From DATKLL01 sp035542475 (GTDB lineage: Bacteria > Desulfobacterota > Syntrophia > Syntrophales > UBA2185), in NCBI GenBank assembly GCA_035542475.1, contig DATKLL010000182.1:43616-107615 (forward strand): a DNA stretch of 64,000 nt, given 5' to 3'. Positions 17,186-24,887 of this stretch are shown in pieces. How positions within the stretch are numbered: position 1 is the stretch's first letter; each line of letters starts with the position of its first letter. The translations under genes were made by a program, and so were the position numbers. The notes under the pieces are model-generated. The model was not told where the DNA came from and made no database searches. It saw only the letters and a list, made by a program, of their open reading frames with translations.

Positions 17186-18415
17186 TTACAAAGCCGTCAT
17201 CTTGCTCATGACAATGGATACGTCGGTTCCTCCGTATGAGACGGCATTGACAAGACCACTGCGGATGTCCATGTTCTTGGTCTTGCCGGTTACAAAAGAA
17301 AGAGGCGCGATGGGATTTTTAAGCCCCAGAGTAGGTGGGACTATCCCCTTATTTATTGATAATGCCAGAGCGGCCGCCCGGATACCTCCCGAAGAAAAAC
17401 TTTCGCCTAGGGCGCCTTTGACTGAAGACACGACGGGTGTTTTTTTCTCCGATCCAAAAAAATGAAGATAAGCATCGGCTTCGATGCCGTCGGGGTTTTT
17501 CCCGCCGTTTCCTGCAGCCTGGATCGTGTTAATGTCACCCGGTGTCAGATTGGCACATTTTAACGCGCGGGTCATGGCAAGATTCATCCCTGTCGCGTCA
17601 TTGGGCCAGCCGGTTGGGCTGGCAGGCGAAGAAGACATTCCCCATCCTGTGATCTCACAATAGGGTTCTCTGCCTCTTTCTTCTGCAAGCTCCAGGAGCT
17701 CCAGGCAGACAATCCCGCATCCTTCTCCGGCAACAGGACCGTTCCGCCCGATGTCAAAAGGACGAGAGGATTCTTTTTTACCGTCAACCGGGGAAACCGC
17801 CCTGAACCTGACCAGCGTTTCAAAGAAGAACTCCGAGAGAATATCGGCCCCTCCTGCCAGGACTATATCTGCGGCACCCCTCTCAATCTCCATGGCCGCA
17901 TACAAAATTGCCGTCTCTCCGGAAGCGGCGTGATGATTGACTGTGGTATTCACGCCTCTGAACCCCAGTTCGATAGCAGCGTGGCCGGCCGGTGCGTTCA
18001 TGACGGAATTAGGGACCAGAAGCGGATTGATCATTCCCGGTCCTTCGGTAAAGAGGATGTTTAGACAATGAACCTTGACATCCGTCGGTCCGAAGGCCGT
18101 TCCCAGGATGGTACCGATGCGATCCCGGTTCGCAGTATTAACGGAGATTCCTGCGTCATCCAGTGCCATCCGCGCCGAAGCGACGGCCATCTGTGACAGC
18201 CGGTCCATCCTGCGTAAATTCTTCAGGGAGATGAAATCACGTGCCGAAAAATCAATGATCTCCGCCCCCAGATGGGATGCAAAGCGGGATGTATTGAAAG
18301 CGGTGATCTCTGCAATGCCGGAGTCACCCCGGAAAATGGCCTGTGCAAAGGATTCTTTCCCCACCCCAAGGGGTGTTACTACCCCAATCCCGGTGACAGC
18401 GACACGCCTATTCAT
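17186..18415 (-). CDS. Catalytically dead ketosynthase, chain-length-factor-like (KS-beta)
   Basis: 409 residues with the full FabF fold (VAVTGIGVVTPLG start, NAVSYGGTDVSIV near the end). All three catalytic positions are altered. The nucleophile Cys is Ala163 in HHAASG, the first His is Ala301 in QAAGNGG, and the second His is Glu338 in GALGESFSSGG. In type II polyketide synthases such a partner (CLF) dimerises with an active ketosynthase and sets chain length. The start overlaps the stop of the active ketosynthase gene by 8 bases, the usual translational coupling of KS/CLF pairs. No acyl carrier protein gene is visible nearby. Confidence 0.85.
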   Translation of the reverse strand: MNRRVAVTGIGVVTPLGVGKESFAQAIFRGDSGIAEITAFNTSRFASHLGAEIIDFSARDFISLKNLRRMDRLSQMAVASARMALDDAGISVNTANRDRIGTILGTAFGPTDVKVHCLNILFTEGPGMINPLLVPNSVMNAPAGHAAIELGFRGVNTTVNHHAASGETAILYAAMEIERGAADIVLAGGADILSEFFFETLVRFRAVSPVDGKKESSRPFDIGRNGPVAGEGCGIVCLELLELAEERGREPYCEITGWGMSSSPASPTGWPNDATGMNLAMTRALKCANLTPGDINTIQAAGNGGKNPDGIEADAYLHFFGSEKKTPVVSSVKGALGESFSSGGIRAAALALSINKGIVPPTLGLKNPIAPLSFVTGKTKNMDIRSGLVNAVSYGGTDVSIVMSKMTAL

Positions 18416-19655
18416 GTATTATTCCCTTTTCTGTATATCGACCCAGGATCAATGTCGTATTATTTCCGCCGAAAGCGAAGGAATTGGAGAGAACTATATC
18501 TGGCGAAACCGGCCGGGTGCCCGCGGCTACATAATCGAGGTCACATTCCGGGTCGGGTTCGTGATGGTTAATCGTGGGAGGGATGAAACCTTGATATATT
18601 GCAAGGAGGGATACAATTGCCTCTAATGAGCCGGACGCTCCCAGTGTATGCCCCGTCATGGATTTGGTCGAACTGATCGGTATGCTGTATGCCCGCTTCC
18701 CGAAGACCTGTTTGAGGGCCTTGGTTTCCATCAAATCGTTGGCGGGTGTGCCGGTCCCATGGGCGTTGATATAATCGACGGCGTCAGCGGAAATGCCTGC
18801 GTCCGTCAACGCCGCCTCCATGCAACGAACAGCGCCGGAAGCATTAATATCCGGGGCTGTCATGTGATAGGCATCGCAGGTAATACCGTAGCCCAGCACT
18901 TCGCCATAAATCATTGCTCCTCTCTTTTTTGCATGAGTCAATGATTCCAGGATAATGATCGCTGAGGCCTCGCCCAGGGAAAGACCCTGTCTGTTTCTGT
19001 CAAAAGGCTTGCAGTACTCGGGATCAACCGCCTGGAGGGCGTTAAATGAGGCGTAAGTGGTTCTGCACAGCGGCTCTACGCCGCCTGCAATCATGACAGC
19101 GGCTGATTGCCTTTCGATCAGATCGCGGGCAAATCCGACGGCCGTAGCCCCGGACGAACAGGCCGTCATGAAGGTGGTCTTCGGTCCCCTGATGCTAAGA
19201 TGTTCGGTGATGTGATCTGCTGAAGCCGCGGGGCAGACACTGGCAAGCCTGGAAAAACGTGCATGTCGTCCATGCCTCCGAAGGTAGTCGCAGTAAAAAT
19301 CTTCTCCCTCCAGTTTGCCGCCGGAACCTGCGCCGAGCACTACGCCTGTATCTTCACGGAGGGTATCGGGAAGCGGAAAGAGACGCGCATTGGTCAGCGC
19401 TTCGATGGTCGCCGCAAAGGCCATTAAATCGGCTCTGGACATCCGCTTCAAGGAAAACCGGGGTGGTATCATATCCTGTGGAGTGAAATCTTTGATCTCC
19501 GCCCCGCGATGTGTTCGATAATCTGCAGTGTCGAACAGGGTCACAGGCCTGATGCCGCAAATGCCCTCCTGCAGGGCATGAACAAAGTTAACTGTATTTT
19601 TCGCCAGAGCATTAATCGTTCCCAGTCCGGTAATGACGACCCGTTCCTTGTGCAT
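18408..19655 (-). CDS. Active beta-ketoacyl-ACP synthase (KS-alpha, FabF family)
   Basis: About 415 residues. The Cys-His-His triad is intact: C166 in TACSSG, H299 in NAHGTGTPAND and H336 in KSMTGHTLGASG. The C-terminal FAFGGNNTTLILG is also canonical. It condenses malonyl-ACP with a growing acyl chain. The frame is open to 19811, but MHKERVVITGLGTI at 19655 is where FabF proteins normally begin, and AGAGGAAG lies about 15 bases upstream. Pairing with the dead homologue suggests a dedicated chain builder (aryl polyene, polyketide or unusual fatty acid), not housekeeping FabF. That role is inferred. Confidence 0.88.
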   Translation of the reverse strand: MHKERVVITGLGTINALAKNTVNFVHALQEGICGIRPVTLFDTADYRTHRGAEIKDFTPQDMIPPRFSLKRMSRADLMAFAATIEALTNARLFPLPDTLREDTGVVLGAGSGGKLEGEDFYCDYLRRHGRHARFSRLASVCPAASADHITEHLSIRGPKTTFMTACSSGATAVGFARDLIERQSAAVMIAGGVEPLCRTTYASFNALQAVDPEYCKPFDRNRQGLSLGEASAIIILESLTHAKKRGAMIYGEVLGYGITCDAYHMTAPDINASGAVRCMEAALTDAGISADAVDYINAHGTGTPANDLMETKALKQVFGKRAYSIPISSTKSMTGHTLGASGSLEAIVSLLAIYQGFIPPTINHHEPDPECDLDYVAAGTRPVSPDIVLSNSFAFGGNNTTLILGRYTEKGIIHE

Positions 19656-19826
19656 GTCTTTGATAAGCACTTCCTCTAAGGTGCGGAAATTATATGGAAG
19701 GCTGTCCTGCATGTCAATACAATTTGGCAATGTAATGTCATTGCTTCCTTGACGCCTATGCACAAAGAATGCACTTGTAACCTTGGATAAAAGAATTTTA
19801 AAATACGGCATTAATTGAAAGTTTTG

Positions 19827-19909
19827 GTTAAAGCTTTAACTAAATTTGTCGAATATATTAATAAGAAGCACATTATAATGTGTATTTATTCTCAGTTCAG
19901 CATATGCTG
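19827..19909. promoter_or_regulatory. Three perfect palindromes in a divergent promoter region
   Basis: Between the ketosynthase (minus) and the three-TM protein gene (plus) lie three perfect palindromes: GTTAAAGCTTTAAC (19827-19840), CACATTATAATGTG (19869-19882) and CAGCATATGCTG (19898-19909). Short palindromes this close together in a divergent promoter suggest binding sites for dimeric regulators. No regulator is identified. Confidence 0.45.
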
Positions 19910-19920
19910 GAAAAATTAAG

Positions 19921-20016
19921 ATGAGTGCCGGGGATCTGGGCAAGATTTATGATAAGGCGCAAAAAGGGATCATTCGAGGTCTGGCAGTTTTTATAAAGAA
20001 GAGAGATAAATGTTAG
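19921..20016 (+). CDS. Possible 31-residue ORF overlapping the next start
   Basis: An ATG at 19921 opens 31 codons. The peptide begins MSAGDLGKIYDKAQ and ends FIKKRDKC. It is basic and probably amphipathic. The stop TAG (20014-20016) overlaps the ATG of the next gene (20010), the arrangement of translationally coupled pairs. The ribosome-binding site is weak (GGAAAAATTAAG). It may be a small partner of the membrane protein, or chance. Confidence 0.3.
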   Translation: MSAGDLGKIYDKAQKGIIRGLAVFIKKRDKC

Positions 20017-20714
20017 AGTTCACGCCAATCGATTATATGATACTCCTCATCGACATCATGGTCGTGTCGGGGGCATTGGGCGGAATGGTAAGCGCCCTCC
20101 TGAGTTGGAGAGAGGATCAGTCGTTCCTGGGCGTGCTTTTCAAGCATACCTTGACGGGCATTGTCATGGCGATGACGGTTCCGTTGATATTGAACATGTT
20201 CTCAAGCGATTTGCTCGATGCCGCACAGGTGAAACCGCTCAGGCTTTTTATCTTAGGCGGTTTGTGCATCTGCGTTGCGCTTTTTTCTGCAATAGTTCTG
20301 GAGAGAATCTACGGAAGTCAATTAAAACGTGAGGAGCAGCAGTATCAGCAAGTTTGTCAAACTAAAGTTCAGCAAACTGAAGAACAGCAAACTGCAGAAC
20401 AGAAAATTGAAGAACGGCCTGTCAGGAAGGAAGAAAGCGTAGATACGGCAATTCCCGTTCCCGGCAGCGAAAAAGTTAAAGCATCCGATGATCAATTAAA
20501 AATCCTGCAGGCACTCGCTGGTGTGGAGAATGCAAAACTGACGTTGGCGGATCTTCTGAGATACACAAGGATGCCGCAAAAGGATTTTGATGAGACCCTT
20601 TCTCTGCTTTTGGCCAAAGGTTCAATCGCACAAGAGCTCAGCGGTGCGAAGAAGCTTCAGATGGTCTTAACGGCACGGGGACGCCAACAGCTGGATAAGA
20701 TGTCCGGCAAGTAA
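20010..20714 (+). CDS. Three-TM protein with winged-helix-like C-terminus (YLATT-like)
   Basis: 234 residues. Three membrane helices occupy the N-terminal half: about 10-32 (MVVSGALGGMVSALLS), 46-66 (TGIVMAMTVPLILNMFSS) and 77-98 (FILGGLCICVALFSAIVL). The spacing and the Gly-rich and PLxLNMxSSDLL-like motifs recall the YEATS-associated three-TM domain (YLATT). I recognise this by eye, and the assignment is tentative. A Gln/Glu-rich coiled stretch (about 108-140) follows. A soluble domain of about 75 residues then reads like a winged helix (LTLADLLRYTRMPQKDFDETL). The pYEATS-type systems are predicted stress-response modules, but no YEATS partner is visible here. Confidence 0.6.
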   Translation: MLEFTPIDYMILLIDIMVVSGALGGMVSALLSWREDQSFLGVLFKHTLTGIVMAMTVPLILNMFSSDLLDAAQVKPLRLFILGGLCICVALFSAIVLERIYGSQLKREEQQYQQVCQTKVQQTEEQQTAEQKIEERPVRKEESVDTAIPVPGSEKVKASDDQLKILQALAGVENAKLTLADLLRYTRMPQKDFDETLSLLLAKGSIAQELSGAKKLQMVLTARGRQQLDKMSGK

Positions 20715-20730
20715 TAACAGGCTGTTGTGA

Positions 20731-20846
20731 CTGTTCAAAAACGCTTATCTGCTGCGTTGCTCTGCAAACCGAACCGCTCAATGTATTTTTATATCCGCCT
20801 TGCGATTCGGTTTTTGAGCGCCTTGCACCTAAGCATTTTTGAACAG
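20731..20846. repeat. Large intergenic palindromic element (copy 2)
   Basis: Outer arms CTGTTCAAAAACGCTTA (20731-20747) and TAAGCATTTTTGAACAG (20830-20846) match in 16 of 17 positions. GCTGCGTTGC is at 20751-20760, and CGCCTTGC lies in the right half. The element lies between convergent genes, like copy 1 at 2410-2531, and shares its internal motifs. The rest of the gap to 20944 holds nothing I recognise. Confidence 0.72.
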
Positions 20847-20944
20847 CACCCAAAGAAGGAGGTTTTTCACCAACCCCGCTATTGCTCTTTTGTTTTAATT
20901 CGATCATGTCCGGATCCGATTTTAAGCAGTCCCGGCATTTCGAT

Positions 20945-22387
20945 TTACTTTTTTGCCCTGACTATTACTTTTACGGCCGGCTCACTTCCGCCTTCGAAGT
21001 GAACATCCGGGGGTACACTGAGCTTTGGCGCCAGTGTTGTCGTTGAAGTTATTTGTCTCAAGTCAATGGGTGCTGTTTGTATTTTCATTTTATCTCGATA
21101 CAACTTGCTGGGTATAAGAATCTTGATGGATGAGGGGGTTACTGTTATTTTTTGAATAGTAACTCCCGCGGCTGGTGCATTTTCAGTTACAACCTCAATG
21201 GGAACGGTAACACGGATAAACCGTGACGTATTGACCGTAATCCGGCTGGGCTTGATTCCAACGACGGTTAAGTTCGACGGGGTATTTATCATTTCTTTCG
21301 TAAGCATGATTTCCTGTCTTCCCTCCTGAAGCTGTGACAGATTCAGGGATATCTTGAGTGTGTCTGCGTTCAGAAGTTGAAATGCCTGTGAGGGACCGGC
21401 CATCATAACCTTAGCCTCCGTAATTTTGGGCTCCTCTATGATCCATGCCGCAGGTACATTCAGGTATTCGACAGGTACGGTAAAATCCTTCTGTATAGAT
21501 TCTTTCTGGTATCCGAAAATCATCCAGAGGATACAGGCAAGAAGAATGGCGATGACCTTCTCTTTTGTGTTTTCCTTCAGCCACAGCGAAATTGGTCCCG
21601 GCTTCTTCACGGGCGCTTTGCTGTTGTAGAAGGATTCCAAAATACCTTTGAGTGCCGACGCACTTGCCAGCTCTTTGAGTTGTTCCCCCTGGGCGATTGA
21701 GATAGTCCCCCTTTCCTCGGAAACAACAATGCATACGGCATCAGAACGTTCGGAAAGGCCGAGGGCTGCAGTATGGCGGAGACCCCAGAATCCGTATCGG
21801 TTGGTGTTCTGTGATAGCGGCAGATGGCATCCGAAACGGACTACTGTATTGCCATCAACGACAACGGCGCCATCGTGCCCGATGGAATGAGGATCAAAAA
21901 TACTTTCAAGGAGCGGTTCGCTCAGGAGGCCATTCAACTCGGTCCCCCCGCTCAGGTGTCTTCCAAGAGGATCGTTCCCCTGGATAACGATCAGGGCGCC
22001 AACATGCTTCCGAGCAAGGCTTGCTGCGGTCTGGGCAATGACTTCGGCAGTTTGTCCATAGGGCGTGGTGTTCTGGAATTTCTTTCTGATTATGCCCATG
22101 ATGGCCAGGCGTTCAAAAAATCTCCTGAGGTCTTCCTGGAAGATGACGACAAGAACAAAGAGGAGGATGGCAAAAAACCCCTGGAGTACGACCGTAGTCA
22201 AGTAGAGCTGGAAAAATTTGGCGACAACGTAGATAAAGCCTAAGAGACTGATGCCCAACAAAACAAAACGGGATGCCCTGTCCTTGAACCATATCAAGAG
22301 TGCGGATATCATGACAGAAATGATTGCAATGTCGAAAATATCCTGGATGCGCAGGCTGAGCATCATTGTCCAGATACTGTCGATCAT
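20945..22387 (-). CDS. cdaA: Diadenylate cyclase (CdaA) fused to YbbR/CdaR-type repeats
   Basis: About 480 residues from ATG 22387, which has GGAAGGGA eight bases ahead; an in-frame start at 22459 is less likely. Three N-terminal membrane helices (residues about 15-85) precede the DAC domain, with the DGA motif (172-174), RHT (204-206) and SEERG (223-227). It makes c-di-AMP from two ATP. A further membrane helix (VIAILLACILWMIFGY) then leads into YbbR-like beta repeats on the other side of the membrane. In Firmicutes these parts are separate proteins, CdaA and its regulator CdaR; here they form one chain. Divergent from the aromatic operon. Confidence 0.9.
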   Translation of the reverse strand: MIDSIWTMMLSLRIQDIFDIAIISVMISALLIWFKDRASRFVLLGISLLGFIYVVAKFFQLYLTTVVLQGFFAILLFVLVVIFQEDLRRFFERLAIMGIIRKKFQNTTPYGQTAEVIAQTAASLARKHVGALIVIQGNDPLGRHLSGGTELNGLLSEPLLESIFDPHSIGHDGAVVVDGNTVVRFGCHLPLSQNTNRYGFWGLRHTAALGLSERSDAVCIVVSEERGTISIAQGEQLKELASASALKGILESFYNSKAPVKKPGPISLWLKENTKEKVIAILLACILWMIFGYQKESIQKDFTVPVEYLNVPAAWIIEEPKITEAKVMMAGPSQAFQLLNADTLKISLNLSQLQEGRQEIMLTKEMINTPSNLTVVGIKPSRITVNTSRFIRVTVPIEVVTENAPAAGVTIQKITVTPSSIKILIPSKLYRDKMKIQTAPIDLRQITSTTTLAPKLSVPPDVHFEGGSEPAVKVIVRAKK

Positions 22388-22490
22388 GTTATCGTCCCTT
22401 CCGTTAGGAAAATCAATTATGTAATGGTTATATAGAACACGGTGATATAATTTTTGCAATAGGCAATATTGAAAATACGTAAATTTTTTC

Positions 22491-22519
22491 TTGACAATGG
22501 TCCGGAGTTATGGTTTTAT
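22491..22519 (+). promoter_or_regulatory. Sigma-70 promoter of the aromatic amino acid operon
   Basis: TTGACA (22491-22496), a 17-base spacer, then TTTTAT (22514-22519), which matches the -10 consensus in four of six positions. Transcription would begin near 22526, about 20 bases before the leader peptide start. A short 5' leader of this kind is usual for ribosome-controlled attenuators. Confidence 0.7.
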
Positions 22520-22544
22520 CTCCGCGAACTGAGGTAAGTTATTG

Positions 22545-22640
22545 ATGGACAGAATGAACAGCAGTGGGATCGTAAAGTTTTTTTATTTTTGGAGCTATTA
22601 TTATTTCCCATTGGCCTGCCCATCGCTCAGGAGGAATTGA
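22545..22640 (+). CDS. Aromatic leader peptide of the aro operon attenuator
   Basis: 31 codons from ATG 22545 to TGA 22638-22640, with GAGG 10 bases ahead. Residues 12-21 read FFYFWSYYYF: four Phe, four Tyr, one Trp and one Ser. Such a run is far beyond chance and is the hallmark of a leader peptide on which ribosomes stall when charged tRNAs are scarce. All three aromatic amino acids are represented, matching an operon that makes their common precursor and two end-product branches. It sits between the promoter and two terminators, directly upstream of aroF. I do not know of this leader having been named. Confidence 0.85.
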   Translation: MDRMNSSGIVKFFYFWSYYYFPLACPSLRRN

Positions 22641-22660
22641 CACCGATTAAATGAAACATA

Positions 22661-22701
22661 AAAGCCATGGGTAGACCGAAGAAGCCGCCCATGGCTTTTT
22701 T
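22661..22701 (+). terminator. Attenuator terminator 1
   Basis: AAAGCCATGGG (22661-22671) pairs with CCCATGGCTTT (22688-22698) around a 16-base loop and runs into six T. It starts 20 bases after the leader stop codon. CCCATTGGCC at 22607-22616, just past the aromatic codons, can pair with its 5' arm (one bulge) and would block this hairpin when a ribosome stalls. Confidence 0.8.
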
Positions 22702-22710
22702 ATTTTCTTG

Positions 22711-22753
22711 AGGCCATGGCAGCAAAATTCACCATGGCCTTTTTGATTTTTTT
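22711..22753 (+). terminator. Attenuator terminator 2
   Basis: AGGCCATGG (22711-22719) pairs with CCATGGCCT (22732-22740) around a 12-base loop, followed by a T-rich run (22741-22753). Its 5' arm GCCATGG can instead pair with the 3' arm of terminator 1 (CCATGGC, 22689-22695), because both contain the palindrome CCATGG. The two terminators are thus linked switches. Fifteen bases separate the T-run from the aroF start. Confidence 0.75.
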
Positions 22754-22767
22754 GAGGAGGGTAAATT

Positions 22768-23784
22768 GTGATTATCGTCATGAAAAAAAATGCAACAGAA
22801 GGGCAGATCGAGAAAGTTATACAGTGGATAGAGTCAGTGGGATACAACGCCCATCCTTCCCGGGGAGTGGAACGGACCATTATAGGCGCTGTCGGAGATG
22901 AACGCGGTAAGGCCTATTTGAAGTTCGCCGAATCTTTATCCGGGGTGGAAAAAGTCATGCCCATCCTTAAACCGTACAAACTGACCAGCCGGGAATCCAG
23001 GGAAGAGACTACAGTTATTACCGTAGGGGATGTACAGATAGGCGGCCCCCGCTTTGTAGTCATGGCCGGTCCGTGTGCTGTTGAGAGTGAAGAACAGATG
23101 CTGGAGAGTGCCTACGTCGTTAAAAAGGGAGGGGCACAGGTCCTCAGAGGCGGGGCATTCAAGCCGAGGACATCTCCATACAGCTTTCAGGGCATGGAGG
23201 AAGAAGGTCTCAAGCTGTTGGTGAAAGCCCGTGAAAAGACGGGTCTGCCCATTGTTACGGAGGTTGTTAATCCGGCAGACGTCGATCTGGTGGAGGCTTA
23301 TGCCGATATCCTTCAGATCGGGGCACGGAATGTTCAGAACTTCCCTCTTCTTAAAACGGTGGGGCAGTCAAGAAAGCCGGTCCTTCTGAAACGCGGGATG
23401 ATGACCACCATCGAGGAGCTGCTTATGTCGGCGGAATACATCCTGTCTTCGGGAAACAATCAGGTCATTCTCTGCGAGAGGGGGATCCGTACCTTTGAGA
23501 CGGCGACACGCAACACCCTCGATATCAGCGCTGTCCCTGTTTTGAAGGAATTGACTCACCTTCCCGTCATTGTCGATCCCAGCCATGCATCGGGTAACTG
23601 GAAATATGTCATTCCCCTCAGCAGGGCGGCAATAGTAGTCGGAGCTGACGGACTTCTCGTGGAGGTTCATCCTGAACCGGAAAAGGCCGTCTCCGATGGA
23701 ATGCAATCGCTCAAACCGGAAAAATTCTACCAGTTAATGGACGAAATCAATGCTCTCGAAAGTGTCATACATAAAACCAAATAG
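22768..23784 (+). CDS. aroF: 3-deoxy-7-phosphoheptulonate (DAHP) synthase, type I-beta
   Basis: 338 residues. An N-terminal ferredoxin-like regulatory domain (about 1-70, VMKKNATEGQIEKVIQWIE) precedes the KDO8P-synthase-like barrel with VVMAGPCAVESEEQM, LRGGAFKPRTSPYSFQG and VDPSHASGNWKYV. It condenses PEP and erythrose 4-phosphate, the first step of the shikimate pathway. This N-terminal domain in related enzymes mediates feedback control by aromatic end products, so the step may be controlled both by attenuation and allosterically. The start is GTG with GAGGAGGG ahead. First gene of an eight-gene operon. Confidence 0.95.
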   Translation: MIIVMKKNATEGQIEKVIQWIESVGYNAHPSRGVERTIIGAVGDERGKAYLKFAESLSGVEKVMPILKPYKLTSRESREETTVITVGDVQIGGPRFVVMAGPCAVESEEQMLESAYVVKKGGAQVLRGGAFKPRTSPYSFQGMEEEGLKLLVKAREKTGLPIVTEVVNPADVDLVEAYADILQIGARNVQNFPLLKTVGQSRKPVLLKRGMMTTIEELLMSAEYILSSGNNQVILCERGIRTFETATRNTLDISAVPVLKELTHLPVIVDPSHASGNWKYVIPLSRAAIVVGADGLLVEVHPEPEKAVSDGMQSLKPEKFYQLMDEINALESVIHKTK

Positions 23785-23792
23785 GTGCTGCG

Positions 23793-24887
23793 ATGAAAAA
23801 GATAAAGGTAAATCTCGATAAAAAAATATCCGCCTCCTATGAGATTTGCATAGGGTACGATATTCTTGATCGTATCGGGTTGATTATTGCAAAAAATCTG
23901 CCCGCCCTTCATTACATCGTTATCACGGATTCTCACGTGTCTTCTCTCCATGGAGGGCCGCTTCTGGAAAGGCTGAGGGGAATGAAGCTTCCGGCCGATA
24001 TGATAGAATTTCCGGCGGGAGAGGATTCAAAAAATATTGGCTCGGCTCTGACCATAGTCGAGAAACTGTTAAGGCTCGGCGCAGACAGAAAATCAGCCCT
24101 GCTTGCGCTGGGAGGCGGGGTGGTCGGCGATATGACGGGTTTTATCGCATCCACGTTCATGAGGTCGGTCCCTTATATACAAATCCCAACTACGCTTATG
24201 GCGCAGGTTGACAGCAGTATCGGGGGGAAGACTGCTATTGACCTTCCGGAAGGGAAAAATCTCTTAGGGACATTTTACCAGCCGAAAAGTGTGTTTATCG
24301 ACGTGAAATTTCTGGATACGATTCCCGATGTAGAATTTAATAACGGCCTTGTGGAGGTGATAAAATACGGAATTATCGATGATACGGTGTTCTTTCATTT
24401 CCTCGAAGAAAACATGACGGCGATCAAAAAGAGGGATAGGTCGGTTCTTGAAAAAATCGTTGAAAACTCATGCAGGATAAAAAAGGGGATAGTCGAGATT
24501 GACGAGAGAGAGAATGGACTTCGCCGTGTCCTCAACTTTGGCCATACAATCGGACATGCCATTGAGGCGGAATCCGGCTATACAATTTCTCATGGGGCTG
24601 CCGTTTCCCTGGGTATAGTGGCCGCGGTAAGGATCTCGGAGAAGTTGTATGATCTTCCCAGAGAGGATCGGGAGAGGATTGAACATCTGCTGGGCAAGAC
24701 GGGGCTTCCTTGCCTCATCCCCCGAACGATTACCGCGGATGGAATTCTCTCCAGGTTAAAGTCAGACAAGAAAAAAGAAGGTGATGTGATTCGTTTCGTC
24801 TTGCTTAAAAAGATGGGGATGCCGTTTGTCAACGGGGGCGTGCCTGAAGCGATTCTGCGGGAAACGATGGAGGACCTGACAAAATGA
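23793..24887 (+). CDS. aroB: 3-dehydroquinate synthase
   Basis: 364 residues, full length. Recognised by PAGEDSKN, ALGGGVVGDMTGFIASTFMRS, the Zn/NAD region PTTLMAQVDSSIGGKTAIDLP, and the metal-binding HTIGHAIE and SHGAAVSLG. It converts DAHP to 3-dehydroquinate, step two of the pathway. Eight bases separate it from aroF, and its stop overlaps the pheA start by 4 bases. Confidence 0.97.
   Translation: MKKIKVNLDKKISASYEICIGYDILDRIGLIIAKNLPALHYIVITDSHVSSLHGGPLLERLRGMKLPADMIEFPAGEDSKNIGSALTIVEKLLRLGADRKSALLALGGGVVGDMTGFIASTFMRSVPYIQIPTTLMAQVDSSIGGKTAIDLPEGKNLLGTFYQPKSVFIDVKFLDTIPDVEFNNGLVEVIKYGIIDDTVFFHFLEENMTAIKKRDRSVLEKIVENSCRIKKGIVEIDERENGLRRVLNFGHTIGHAIEAESGYTISHGAAVSLGIVAAVRISEKLYDLPREDRERIEHLLGKTGLPCLIPRTITADGILSRLKSDKKKEGDVIRFVLLKKMGMPFVNGGVPEAILRETMEDLTK

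Noticed and set aside
19656..19811. Extended N-terminus of the active ketosynthase
   Set aside because: Family proteins begin at the MxxERVVITG motif. The extra residues show no domain.
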